From Chaenocephalus aceratus (Eukaryota > Chordata > Actinopteri > Perciformes > Channichthyidae), in assembly GCA_023974075.1 (NCBI GenBank), contig CM043788.1, forward strand, positions 30,493,054-30,557,053: a stretch of 64,000 nt of DNA, written 5' to 3'. The notes beneath the pieces were generated by a model. The model made no database searches, had not been told where the DNA came from, and saw nothing but the letters and a program-made list of their open reading frames with translations. This document shows positions 22,629 through 33,908 of this stretch, piece after piece. Position 1 is the first letter of the stretch, and each line of letters begins with the position of its first letter. The position numbers and the translations under genes are program-made.

Positions 22629-25600
22629 ATGCCCAAAAGAAAACGAAGTGTAGATCGTCCAGCCCACAAATGCTCGCCAAGTGTCTGCATCCTTCATGTG
22701 CCATCCATGTCTGATCATGGTCCGTTTACACCCCTCACTAAAATTAAAGGAACAGCTATAGAAAAACTACAACAGCTGCATGAGATCCGGGACCAACGTC
22801 TCCATCAACCACATAAATCCCCATATTGTATGCAATCAGTGTGTGACCAGATCCCTACAACTCTCCCTGATGACCTGGAAAGTGTTGGGTATCACCGCAA
22901 CTGTTATCAGCGCTTTACTTGCAACCTTCATCTTCTGGAAGATAATCCAGAACCATCAACCTCACAGTGGAATCACTCCCCACGTAAATTGTCCTTTGGG
23001 GGTTCTGCGGGACCCATCTTCCCACCAGAATGCATTTTTTGCGACAAAGTTGAGATCAAAGATGGTCATCGTAAAACTGAGAGACCTGAATACTTTCCAT
23101 CTTATAAGAACAAAGAAAATGCATGGAAGCAAATCGAATCACGGGCTGAGAAAATGGGTCTAGTTCGACTTCAAAGACAAGTGAAGGGCAAAGACCTCTT
23201 TGCTTGTGAGGCTAAACACCATCAGTCGTGCTTTAAATCTTTCCGCACAGCATTCGCCAACTTCGAGCGCAGCAGTATTCTTAAAGCAGGAGCTAAGGAT
23301 ACTAACCAAGCTTTCGTGTCAGCCTCCCACGAAAAGGCATTTGTTTCAGTACTGGAACACATTGGAACTCATGTAGTCCAGCAAAATGAGGTCCTACAGC
23401 TATCTTCCTTGCGCTTGCTGTATGTGGAAGAACTGAAATTGAATGGGTACGAGAACACAAATTATCGCTCAGAGAAACTCCTGAAACGGCTACAGAAAGA
23501 TCCAATCAAGGAGCATATCCAGTTTACGAGAGTTGACCACGACAATGCTGATGCCATTTCATTCTGGCTGGTGTACAGCTTGAAAATCACGGTATCGAAG
23601 GCCGTTGCACGAGCTTACACTCTCGGAACCACAGACAAGTACAAAAACGTTGCTCTCCTACTTCGCCAGAATATTCTGCAGGCTTTCAGAGAGTCCAAAG
23701 ACCTAAAGTGGCCGCCAACAGCTGACGACATGGAGCTCACTCCTGAAAATCTCCTACCCACAGAACTCGTCCGGTTTCTCAGCATGGTTATGGCTGGCAA
23801 GGAAGACATGGAGACGAATGAAAAGATGAAGCGCCTGGTATTCTCCATTGGGCAAGACCTGTGCCGTGCAGTGTCGGAGGGAGAATGGAAGTTACCAAAA
23901 CACATTCTACTCTGTGTGACTGTCAGGCACTTGTTCAGAAGCAAGCAGCTCACCACAATATTACACAGGCTTGGCCACTCTGAGAGCTATGGATTTGGTT
24001 TAGAGTTGGAAACTGCCCTGGCAAAGGTCCTGGACAAAGTCTCATCCTATCGGACACCCGCAATTGTGATAGGAGAGGGAAACCTGGTATTCCACTGTGA
24101 GTGGGACAATTTGAATAAAACCACGACCAGTGTGCACGGCAGCAACATTGTCAACAGTGCTGGGGGAATCATGGTCCAGGAGATCAAGCCTGGGTTTGAG
24201 AGCAACAAGGTCCGAATGCTACCCGTCATCGACAAGTCGCAACAGCGTAGCCTGAAAGTCAACACACCAGAAACACTCCCACCCTTGCACTTCACTCGCG
24301 CCGACCCAAAGTTTAATGATGGCTCATCATTCACACCGCCTGCAGAGATTGATACAGTCTATGCAACTGAGATGCAAGTGTACTACATCTGGCTCTTTAT
24401 CAGGTACATCGGAAGCAATGGAAAGCAGCCTGTGCCTGGACTTGGGGGCTTCACCTCTGCAACTGGTACCCCTCCACTCAGAAAATCAACAGTGGACTAC
24501 TTCACGCCCATCCATCAACCAATCACTGACAATGCAGTTGTTCGTGAGCTACTGAAGCGTTCTGAGCTAGCCACTGATGAGGTGGGTCAGAGGTGGGTCC
24601 TGAATACATTTGATCTTGGTGTCTGTATGAAAGCCCTACCCATCATCTGGCGTTGGCCAGATACATTTGTCCGTCATGTGGTTATGATTGGACCCTTTCA
24701 CACATCCATGAACTATATTGGGATGCTCACACGCCGCAAAATGTGTGGTTCTGGATATGCAGAGATTCTGTTTGAGGCACAACTGGTGACAAGTGGATCC
24801 CTCAAAGGGGTTTTAAGTGGAAAGGCATACGCAAAGTCCCTCTTTTGCCTCAAAACTGTGTGCGAGTCAATGGAGAGGCTAAAAGCATCCTTATCACTGA
24901 CCCTGCTGCACTTCTCAACATGACCCAGTCTTGCAATCGAGAGCACCTCGATGAAGCCCTCAAAGACTCCTCAACTCTAACCCTCATCGAGAAGTATCAC
25001 GCCTATGAGGAGAAGGTGCTCAAGGGTCACCTGGGAAAGACAGCTGCCTTATGGATGTCATTTATTAACCACTGTCATCTTGTCTTCATGCTACTCCACT
25101 CCGTTAAGACCAACAACATCCAGTTGTTTCACAAATGCAATGGAGAGATGGCAAATATCTTCTTTGCATTTGATGGACACAACTACTCAAGGTTTGTGCT
25201 ATTTACATGACAATTTACCAAATTGGCATTATGAGACAAGCTTTGAAAATAAATGTTTCTATGTGTAATCTGTGCATTTCCTTATCTGCAGATATCTGAC
25301 TTGGCTGGAGGTCTATCTGACAAACCTGGAGAACACACACCCAGGGGCCAAAGAACTGCTTTCTAAGGGTGCAATTGCGGTGGCCCGCTCAATGATACCA
25401 GGGGCACTTAGTGCAGTTGACAAGACCATGGAGGAAACGTTCATGCGCTTTGCCAAATCATCAGGTACATTTCGATTTTTACCCAGACATTGTGTATGTA
25501 CATGAACAGATATACAGACATTGTATCAAGATTATTATATTATATAATACAATTGTATACTGCTCTCACAAAACTATATTTTATTTGATGATTTCTGAAT

Positions 25601-27823
25601 TAAAATGCCTGTAGCTTATTGTGTGGGAGCAGTAGATCACATATTTGTTTCATACTTTTAAGGTGGCTTCACTGGACTATACAGCCAGTTTGGGGCATAC
25701 CAGAGGTGGTGTCGAACAACCTCCACACGGGCACAGTTTTATGAAAAGACCCTTGAGATGGTGGACCTCATTAAAGACCCAGACTGCCAAAGGGCGGGGA
25801 AACATCGGGAGCTGGAGAAGGCAGAGGTCAAAAAGGGTGAGGAGGCCATTCAGCGAACCATCGAGACAATTAGGAACTTTACGAACCCCTTCACCATCTC
25901 AGACAAGGACAGGCTCTACTCCCTGGCTTCTGGTGCTCCTGTCCTCATGGAGGTCGAGATGGACGTGCTACAAGCAGAAAGTGTGGGCAAGGCTGCTAAA
26001 GCTGAGTTCATCAAACGGCTACAGAGCAGAGAGCCAGGTAGCTTCTTTGACCCAATCAAAAAGAAGAAGCTCAAGACCATGGAAGCTTGTAACAAAAAGG
26101 TCACCCTCACATCCTCACAGGGAAAGGTAATGAGATGTTCCAATACCTGAGGTCTACTATATTATTGAAATTAAGTATTTGAATAACCTTTATTTTTTAT
26201 TGTTGTGACCCCATATTTTGTTAATGATACACTATCAATATCATTCCAGGTCATCCAGTATCAGGAGCAAAGCAATCTTGCTTTCCTGCTCCTTGTCAAG
26301 TCACAACGTGCAGAGGAGCCATTGGACTTGGAGGAACTCATGAAATATCCCCTAATGCCTTGGGACACCAGATGGGTTTTTCTCCAAGACTAATGAAGCG
26401 GCTCTTCTGCACTACATTCTGGAGGACACCACCCCAAAGGATCTGCCATACCCTAAGGATGCCCTGTTCATCCAGGATGGCATGGCTCTGTTCCATGTCC
26501 TCACCAACCTTCCCTCAACCTGTGGGGAGATATGCCTACAAGTGCTTGATCAGATGGTGGCCAAAAAGCACTTTTTGTTCTCGACTGACAGTTACCATCC
26601 AGGATCTATCAAAGCACAGGAGAGGTTGAGACGTGGCAGTTCAGAGAAGATCATTTTGGCTGGACCAGCGACCAGGAAGCCATATGACTTCAAGATGTTT
26701 CTCACAAATGATGACAACAAAAAGCAACTCTGCCAGCTCCTGCTGCGAGTATGGAGTGATCAACAGGCAGCTTCAAGGCTGGAGAGAACAGAAATGGCAG
26801 TGCTGATCGTGGAAGGGAGAGCCCATCAACTTCTCTCCTCAAATGGCAAGGTAAATTGAAAGCCCATATTAAAAGTGATTGATGGTTTAATTATACTCTA
26901 AGTGATTATCTGTGATTTGTGTCTAGTCTCTGTCCTTGTTGATCAAAGTGCAATGTCCCATTGTGTATCAGGTTGAGGTACGTGAGCTCCCCACAATCTA
27001 CAGCAACCAGGAAGAGACTGATACAAGGGTGGTACTCTACCTTCATCACGCTGCTGCCCTTGGGTACAAGAATGCTGTAGTCAGAACACCTGACACAGAT
27101 ATCTTTGTGATTCTTCTTTACCACGCTCATGCCATCAGGCTGACTATATACCTGGATACGGGGTCAGGGAGACATAGACAACTTCTCAACCTCTCTGAGC
27201 TCGCAGAATCCCTGGGAGAAGACTACTGTGCCACACTTCTTGGATTCCATGTGTTCAGCGGAGAAGACTGCACCAGTGCCTTCAAAGGGAAGGGGAAGGT
27301 GGGGCCCTTGAAAAAACTGGAGAAGAACCCGAAGTTTCACAGGGCGTTCAGTCAACTCGGCGACAACTGGAATGTCAAGCCTGAGGTGCTGAAGCAGTTG
27401 GAGCAATTCCCCTGTCTGATATATGGAGAGAGTCGTGAGTCTTCAGTGGACATAGTCCGTGCCAAGTTGCTGCGCAAAATGGTGGGGCAGGACGATAAAC
27501 TCACTGCCAAGTCTAAGGTTGACCTGGCTCGCCTTCCTCCATGCTCTGATGCTCTGAAGCCGCACGTCCAACGTGTGAACCATCGCGTCGCTCTATACAA
27601 GCGAGCTGATGAATCAATTTTAGAAAAACCAAACCCCTATGATGAGGAGCAGGGATGGATGAGGACTGATGGAGTGTTGAGACCGGTGTGGTCCTGTGGT
27701 CCTGTCCTGCCAACCTCCCTGGTTGATCTCCTGGACACGACAGAGCGTGAACAGGAAGACGAAGAGGAAGAGGTAGAGGAAGAGGAATTTGACTCTGATG
27801 ATAGCATTGAAAACGATGATTGA
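22629..27823 (+). pseudogene. Multi-exon transposon gene with C-terminal FEN1/XPG-like nuclease, two frameshifts
   Basis: Five coding exons with good GT-AG borders: 22629-25191, 25292-25464, 25663-26126, 26250-26850, 26972-27823. The N-terminus is basic (MPKRKRS) and has Cys/His clusters that may bind zinc (VGYHRNCYQRFTC; CIFCDKVEIKDGH; CEAKHHQSCF). A long unrecognised middle follows. The last exon has EETDTR (27011-27028), RTPDTDIF (27083-27106) and GEDCTSAFKGKGK (27260-27298). These resemble the XPG-I acidic motifs and the helix-turn-helix loop of FEN1/XPG nucleases. The tail is acidic. Frame breaks near 24880 and 26356 mean this copy is probably dead, though the frames resume cleanly. An AATAAA lies at 27936. 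Repeated proteins of this type, unannotated, exist in other fishes to my recollection; no family name is given. Confidence 0.75.
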
Positions 27824-28019
27824 GTATTAATCAGATAGTGGAGAGCCAAACCTTGACTGCTTATCTGGAATGGGAAAGAGTAGTCACATACTTATATTAT
27901 GATGTTTGACCCTTGCTGTAGGCTAGTACAAAACAAATAAATATTGGTTAAATACACAACATCTGTCTCGACACCTTATTTGTTCACTTACTGTACTGCA
28001 ATATTGGCGTCTCTTAATT

Positions 28020-28675
28020 TGCATAGCATGCCACAGATACATGTGATCACTTTGGGAATAGTTTTATTGTGATCTTTGACCATCAAAACATGGGTCTAGA
28101 CACATTATTTGTTAATTTATCTGCAATATTGGCTAAGATAGAGTGAAAAGTGTGAACATTCCGTTGTTGGTAATTGTGACACTAATTTGCATAAAAAATA
28201 CATGTGGGACATCCAGACAACATTTTAACATAGCTCATCATTTTCTACATACTTTTTACACATAGGAAACACTGATTATAAGAATATTTCTGTGTCGGTG
28301 CAAAATACACTCTTCTTGGTACAAGACTGAAATGCTATTTTCTTGTAATGGCGGCACTAATTAGCATAATAGCATGCCACAGACACATGTGATCACTTTA
28401 AGAATAGTTTTATTGTGTTCCTTGACCCTGAAAACATGGATTTGGATACCTTATTTGTTCAGTTATCTGCAATAATGGCTGAGATATAGTGAAAGGTGTA
28501 AAAAGAGTGAAACTCGATTTTTAGGGTAAATAAACACTAATTTGGGGAAAAAATATACGTGGGACAATTTGCCAACTTTTTAACATAGCTAATCGTTTTC
28601 TACACCATTTTTCCAATCTAGAAAAGCTGATTAGAAGTATATTTCAGGGGGGTGCATGATACCCCCTTCTACCCA
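28020..28675 (-). repeat. Right TIR of the 7.8-kb element
   Basis: Inverse copy of 20904-21560 including both internal units, e.g. TAGCATGCCACAGATACATG at 28024. A few base differences (such as CTGAAAAC for CTGAAAAT) show some age. Confidence 0.85.
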
Positions 28676-28734
28676 CTAGACTACAGGGGGTGTCTCACAT
28701 TACCCGATGTCTCACAATACACCGCTCTCCCCCG

Positions 28735-28808
28735 TAGGCTACGGCTATTATCGCGAAGCATGGATCATTTTGATTTGATTTTATTTTGATTTGGGTATGA
28801 ATTATAAT
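28735..28808. other. Internal sequence of the outer element
   Basis: Short stretch after the pogo-like TA; nothing recognised. Confidence 0.4.
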
Positions 28809-28904
28809 GATATTCTGCAATCCCATGCAGTTAAGCACAGTGTCATCCTTAGCAAAAGGCACTTGATTCGGCTGCTGAAAATGCACGGTTTGAAACGTAG
28901 TTGA
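28809..28904 (+). pseudogene. Short helix-turn-helix-like remnant of the outer element
   Basis: Thirty-one codons to a stop: DILQSHAVKHSVILSKRHL then IRLLKMHGLKRS. This resembles the N-terminal DNA-binding part of integrase-type transposases. It is the only coding trace I could assign to the outer element, and the identification is tentative. Confidence 0.4.
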
Positions 28905-29704
28905 GTAAAGTTAGAACGATATTGGCAGATTCGGATTTCACGGATCAATAACTCATGAACAAAACGTTATTCAGATACAAATGACGTCTCCTAAGTACCG
29001 TGGTAAGGTTTACAACGAACTACAATCACATGTTGATCAAAAAAAGCCAATATGCCCCGTCCTCGCTCCGAGCTGGACACATTAGATTGGTCTCTATCTG
29101 CAGCCGGAGAAGAAACGTGTGCTCAGGGACCGTCTGCAAAGTGAAACTCCGAAAAAAGAGAATATAATAATATTCAATCATATTCATTCTACAGAAGAGA
29201 GTTTGGAAGAATGTGCTTTTGAATAATTTTGGTGAATATTTATAGTGTAAAATCTTCAATAAATATGGCATCATCTTCAATAACGTTACTATTATACAGT
29301 AGGCCTATACATATTCACCAAAATTATTCCAAACCATATTCTTCCAAACTCTCTGATGTAGTATGAGCAACAGAAGACTATTGATGTGTGTAATGAGTTT
29401 GGTAGTAATATACTGTACAATAGTGAAGTGAGTGAATATTATTGTATTCTCTTTTTTCGGAGTTGCACTTTGCAGACGGTCCCTGAGCACTCATTTCTTC
29501 TCCGGCTGCAGATAGAGACCAATGTAATGTTTCCAGTTTGGAGGACAGCACATATTGGCTTTTTTTGATCAAAATGTGATTGTAGTTCGTTGTCAACCTT
29601 ACCACGGTACTTAGGAGACGTCATTTGTGTCTGAACAACGTTTTGTTCATGAGTTATTGATCCGTGAAATCTGAATCTGCCAATATCGTTCCAACTTTAC
29701 TCAA
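28901..29704. repeat. Large imperfect palindrome (foldback)
   Basis: Arms 28901-29240 and 29309-29704 are inverted copies around a loop of about 70 bp. For example, TTGAGTAAAGTTAGAACGAT at 28901 is mirrored by CGTTCCAACTTTACTCAA ending at 29704. The right arm has an extra insertion of about 75 bp near 29355-29430. It abuts the right terminus of the outer element. Confidence 0.85.
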
Positions 29705-31109
29705 CTTGTTGTCACTCAGTCATCAGTTTCTATAGACCAGGGATATTCAACTAAAATTCAACGAGGTCCAGTTAGAGAAAATGTCCCCATGCAAAGGTCC
29801 GGAACATCAAAATGTCTAACTTGCTTTATGAATTTGTGTGATAAATATTGAAGTAGCCTGTAGCTTTATCAACGTCTGCATGTAATCAACAACTGACTGC
29901 CAATCAAATAAAGAAAGTACAATTCAAAAACAACAATATGTATTGTCAATTAACATTGAAATATACAGTAAATACTGTGGATATGTGTAATGTTCCCCCC
30001 GGCTGCATTTAAAAATAAAATAGAGAAAATAAATAAAATAGCTTTTGCATCTTAAAGTGCTTAATTTTAGATAAATAAAATAAAGTGTAGCAGCAGCTTG
30101 AGTTTCCATTTTTCTTTGTTAACCGTTTCACATCATGACTTGACAGTTTCAGACGATTATAGAACAATATCAGTCTTTACACATCATAACAATTGAACAG
30201 TTTTAAAGTTTCTCTTTCTTTCCCTCTTACATTGCAGTCCCTCTCTCACTTTGTTTAATTCAGTGCGAGAATTGAGCTTGAGCTTGTCCTGCCAGGAGTT
30301 GGTAAATCTGGGCTGAAATGGTGTCAGGGCCATTCTCACACACACATACAGGTGCTCATTGATTACAGTGATGCAAACACAGGTATGGTGAAAAAAGAGA
30401 GAACTATTCGAAGCAGAAAAAAAAACTGCGTAATATACCATCTGACAAAGGCCTGTGCCTTTATAAGGCCTTTATAATATACTCAGATCAATAGGAGACA
30501 GAGATGTTAAGTTATAAATCAAGGGTTTTTATTATTATTTACACCAGGGGAACCATATTCCTTTCAATTTTTACAACATCCTCCGAGGGCCGTACAAATG
30601 ATTGAATTTAACCTCTGCTTAAAAAAACTAAACTCACAGCCCATTCATTTGGCCTTTCTTTCATGCTGTGCAAAGAAAAAGCAACCTCTTAATCCAGATA
30701 TCTCACCATGACTCACGTATGCATGCATGTGCACGGTGTGGCGTGACTACCAACACAGAAAGATATGGACACAAGATGTGTGCAAATGTATTTAGTATCT
30801 TATCCATGTGAACATGATTTAAGTGGGGGGGGGGGGGGGACCTAACCTCCTCTAGGGGGGCAGGTTCTCTCGGGAAGATTTTTTTTAAAGGGAAATGGAA
30901 ACACTTTTCAAACTGCTTTCCATGCGACAATATTCCCATTAGGAAATGTATTTATCTAGTCTATTTCCAATGTAAACGATCGAGATACGCGAATTTACTT
31001 TTTGAAATACGTGCCTAATGACCATGGGCGCTTCCATTGCTCCGGGACTTTTCCAGTGACGTCACTGAGTGGGTACGGCTTCCTGGACCAACGCTCAATA
31101 ACAAACAAC

Positions 31110-31391
31110 ATGGCGTGCAATGCACCAGTAGTTTACATTACAAGAAAACGGTCGTCGTCAGGAGTTTATTGTATTGCCCCAGGCTGCACAAATGGATTTT
31201 ATACGAAGAAGGAAGAAGTACATTTCCATAGGCTGCCACTAAAGGATGAGAAGCTGCTCAAAGTCCAGTCTGGATGCCTGGTTCAATACAAAACATCGGA
31301 TTTGAAGCCAGGATCTGTTCCCACAATATTCGATTTCTCAACGTATGCAGTCGGGAACACCGACCGTCCCAGCACGTCGGCCGCGCAATGA
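31110..31391 (+). pseudogene. THAP-domain ORF with internal deletion
   Basis: ATG at 31110 gives 93 residues. The first half has the start of a C2CH THAP zinc finger (YCIAPGCTNGF ... VHFHRLPLKDEKLLK). The sequence then jumps to the C-terminal THAP motif VPTIF. The middle, with the usual Trp and the C-x2-H pair, is missing. It therefore cannot fold as a full DNA-binding THAP domain. Confidence 0.7.
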
Positions 31392-32118
31392 CAGTGTCAA
31401 CAAACGTGAAGTTCGAGCCACCAAACGAGTTGCTTCATGCCGAGAGAGAGGTAAATATTGCAGCACTACCAGATTACTAGCTCACACATGTATTTACTGA
31501 CACAGTGTGACCTTATTAATTAAAGCAAACGCGTCCAAACTAAATGGTAGCTATTATTATGACGTACAATAGAGAATTGGGGGTGTTCTATAGCTCAACT
31601 AATTAAACTGGCATACACACGCTCATCTGTCGAAAACAGCCCTAAAAAGGCTAGTATTGCTGGACTAGGTGTTCAATGGATGGTATTGCAGGACCCAGAG
31701 TGCACGGAGCACAGAGCGGACAGCAGATAACGGAATTGCAGTTGTATTGCTTATAGATTATCAGAACATTTCAAAGGGGACACAGCCCCATTGGATATTA
31801 ACCTATGGATTAACTACATCATCGTTTTTATCGTTGTAATGCCATTGAAGACCAGTTTAGACCAGACAATGAGGAAGGTAAGCCGTTAGCCTAGCGTATG
31901 TTAGTACCTAGCGCCACTTGTTTTGATGTACGTTTTTGTTGATAACCTCGCGAGTTTGTATCTTTCAGTGTTGTGGTGGGCACCGTTAGATTCTGTGTCT
32001 CCTTGCGATCATAAACGATGTGTTGGATGTGTTGGATGTGCGGCTAGGATAAGTAATAAGGGAGCTAGGAGTGATTTTTGGTGCAGTAATAGGTTAGCAT
32101 TGTTCGCTCGGGGCTAAT

Positions 32119-32361
32119 TCAGAGGCTCACTGTTAGCATTGTGTTTTTTTTTGTTTGTTTTTTCCGGATCGCCACTCTATTCGACCGAATCGGTTCATAA
32201 ACATAGGCCATGGGATGCCTGGTAACTGTAGATGCTTCCACATCAATGTCATCTCCCGACGAATAGTCAAATGCATCGTTCAAAACGTCGATCTCATTGC
32301 AAAATTCCTCCATCGCTGCCATATCTGCTACGTTGTGTATGGATACCCGGAGAAGACCCAT
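32119..32361 (-). pseudogene. P2RX7-like N-terminal ORF remnant
   Basis: Encodes an acidic segment, DAFDYSSGDDIDVEAS, followed by PMAYVYEPIRSN. The Y-x-(F/Y)-E-P motif is typical of proteins with a P2RX7 cytoplasmic-type domain often found in fish mobile elements. Short and without the rest of the protein. Confidence 0.45.
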
Positions 32362-33408
32362 CCAGTGACGTCACCATGTGGGACTCCCCTAATGGCGGCG
32401 GCCTGGTCCCGGAATTCCCCACCCGGCCGGCAGATAATTAATTTTCTTTTGGCGAGTAATATCATATACAATAAATATTACGATCAATATCCATTGTAAA
32501 ATGAATAAACTACCGGAATATTATAACTGTAATTGGTGTTTCCTTTCCCCTTTAAATATTGAAGTTAAAAGCATCAATCTGATGCACTTTGAGAGCAACA
32601 TGAAGAGATCTATGGATACATCTCTCAACACCCATATGAAACAGAACTGTAAACAGATTTTTCTTTTTGGATATTTTACAAATCACTCCCCTTTTAAACT
32701 CTATTCTTGTTGTTTTTAACAACTTTTTTGTTACTGTCATATAGTATTTTATACCTGTTTTTCATTTAGTCTCATTAATAACTATAATGATCATATCAAG
32801 GTGTGCCTTAACCTCACTGAGCTGAGGTTATGTGAGCCTCTCAGGAGAGAGCTCTCTTCCACCTGGTTGTAGAAAAGCTCTTTAAATTCGTTAGCATAGC
32901 TAGCTAACCAGATGCTAATAACAACAGATCGCCACTGTGCTTACAACTAAAGACACAGCCACGTAAACACTGCGGCATATGTACGGCTCCTTATGGGTAC
33001 TGCAATATTTGAAGGGCTGGAGCGGCGTTCCGGTGCTCTCTGTCAGCACTCCTTTCAGACGGGACATATACCACGTGAAGACACGTTATGCTCGTGTTGT
33101 GTTCAAGGAACCTGTCCTTGGCCATGCAGGAAAAACAGGTACTCGCTTGTTTAATAATTTTTGCGGTCTAGATTTCTTCTTTTTTGAAGTGAGAAGTTAT
33201 CCGTCAGTCGGACTGACGGACGGACTCCCCACCCCCAAAACGAAAACTCTTCGGTTCTCCACGAATTACACAAGTCACCCAAATCAGCGTTAAAAAAGCG
33301 GGAGGTGCCGAAAAATCCCCTATTAATGTATTTATTATAGCTCCGGGTCCGTATAGGTCGGCGTCTGGGTCCGGATCCGGACCGCGGTCCGCCTGTTGCC
33401 GACCCCTG

Positions 33409-33564
33409 CTATAGACTATCTGGATTTAGTTATTGCGTAATAATTATTGTGTTCCCACGAATTACTAATGCGTGGGAATGTAATAACTAATTCGTGGCCA
33501 CGCATTATTAATACGTGGCCACGTATTAATATTTTTCTCACCAATGTCACCAGGGGGGCTCCGT
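33409..33564 (-). repeat. Right terminal inverted repeat of the outer element (distal part)
   Basis: Inverse copy of 18596-18750. It is preceded by the second CTATAGAC of the hAT target duplication; its proximal part lies at 29705-29737. Confidence 0.8.
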
Positions 33565-33908
33565 AAAATTCACCTTTATGACACAGGGCCCTTCTCACTT
33601 CGGTTAAATGGATTCCTTGCGTCCCTCACTTGCGTCGTTTCCCTGTGACTAGTCCCTCCTAGGGAAGCATGGAGAGACGCAAGGAAATCACGAGAAGCAG
33701 GGAAATTAGTTTTAAGAGCAATGGGACATCCTTTCCTCCGGAGCGTCACGTGAAGCGACGTCCGTTTGTGATGACGCTGCACAGCTGATCGTCTGACAGC
33801 AGGCTTGTTTGAGACGCGTTGCGGCTCGCCTCGAAAGTAGACGAGAATAGCCGATCGCAGCCGGGGGAGGTCTCAAAAAGCTCGCCTGAAGTCGGACAGC
33901 TCGGAGTC
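33565..33908. other. Spacer between the outer element and the TTC repeat
   Basis: No gene. A GAGCGACGTCCGTT-like stretch near 33755 resembles 36744-36765, so part of this may be Harbinger-type MITE sequence. Confidence 0.4.

Larger units (their letters stand above)
20904..28675 (+). mobile_element. 7.8-kb long-TIR transposon carrying an XPG-like nuclease gene
   Basis: The ends TGGGTAGAAGGGGGTATCAT (20904) and ATGATACCCCCTTCTACCCA (to 28675) begin inverted repeats of about 655 bp, 20904-21560 and 28020-28675. Between them is one multi-exon gene on the plus strand (22629-27823), a likely non-coding first exon near 21600-21673, and a GCTA-rich stretch (21840-21990). It has inserted in the pogo-like element. 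I could not find an unambiguous target duplication. The architecture (long TIRs, one large split gene) fits a DNA transposon, but the gene has no recognisable DDE transposase. Confidence 0.72.
18806..28734. mobile_element. Pogo-like element, internally deleted and split by a 7.8-kb insertion
   Basis: The left end GGGAGAGCGGGGTAATGTGAG (18806) and the right end, read in reverse GGGGGAGAGCGGTGTATTGTG (from 28733), are inverted repeats flanked by TA (18804-18805, 28735-28736), as in pogo/Tc1-mariner elements. Repeated GGGTAA-GTGAGAC motifs occur inside (20512-20570, 28690-28720). The minus strand keeps the first and last parts of a transposase (19555-20412). The segment 20904-28675 is a separate element inserted about 60 bp from the right end. 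Confidence 0.72.
30885..32555. mobile_element. THAP / P2RX7-like element (possibly ISL2EU-type), internally deleted
   Basis: Ends are inverted: TTAAAGGGAAATGGAAACAC at 30885 and GTGTTTCCTTTCCCCTTTAA to 32555, both with TTAA. Inside, two ORFs face each other: a THAP-domain start on plus (31110) and a YVYEP-containing ORF on minus (32361). Each lies next to a TGACGTCA (31059-31066 and 32366-32373). THAP proteins and P2RX7-like proteins are known companions in fish DNA elements; the ISL2EU label is a guess. The surrounding hAT fragment continues on both sides. Confidence 0.6.
29738..33408. mobile_element. hAT element with target duplication CTATAGAC
   Basis: Begins CAGGGATATTCAACTAAAA and ends GCCTGTTGCCGACCCCTG, flanked by the 8-bp repeat CTATAGAC at 29730-29737 and 33409-33416. 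Removing it rejoins the right terminus of the outer element, confirming the insertion. It has no transposase of its own. It carries a fragment of the hAT family seen at 57582-59552 (about 30780-30884 and 32556-32660), itself split by the THAP-bearing element at 30885-32555. Confidence 0.9.
18596..33564. mobile_element. Outer DNA transposon with palindromic termini, host of the nested block
   Basis: The left terminus (18596-18790) begins ACGGAGCTCCCCTGGTGAC. It is matched in inverse by the right terminus, which ends GTCACCAGGGGGGCTCCGT at 33564. Both contain ACGTGGCCACGT palindromes and a CACAATAATTATTACGCAAT segment. The right terminus is split by a hAT insertion (29738-33408): the sequence before it (29705-29737) and after it (33409-33564) together mirror the left terminus. 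A possible short target duplication AAATT flanks the whole. Inside are the pogo-like element, a possible HTH remnant (28809-28904) and a foldback (28901-29704). The superfamily is not certain; IS3EU-like is a weak guess. Confidence 0.7.

Noticed and set aside
22629..27823. Single-copy host gene
   Set aside because: It sits symmetrically between long inverted repeats inside another transposon and has frame breaks, which fits a mobile copy better.
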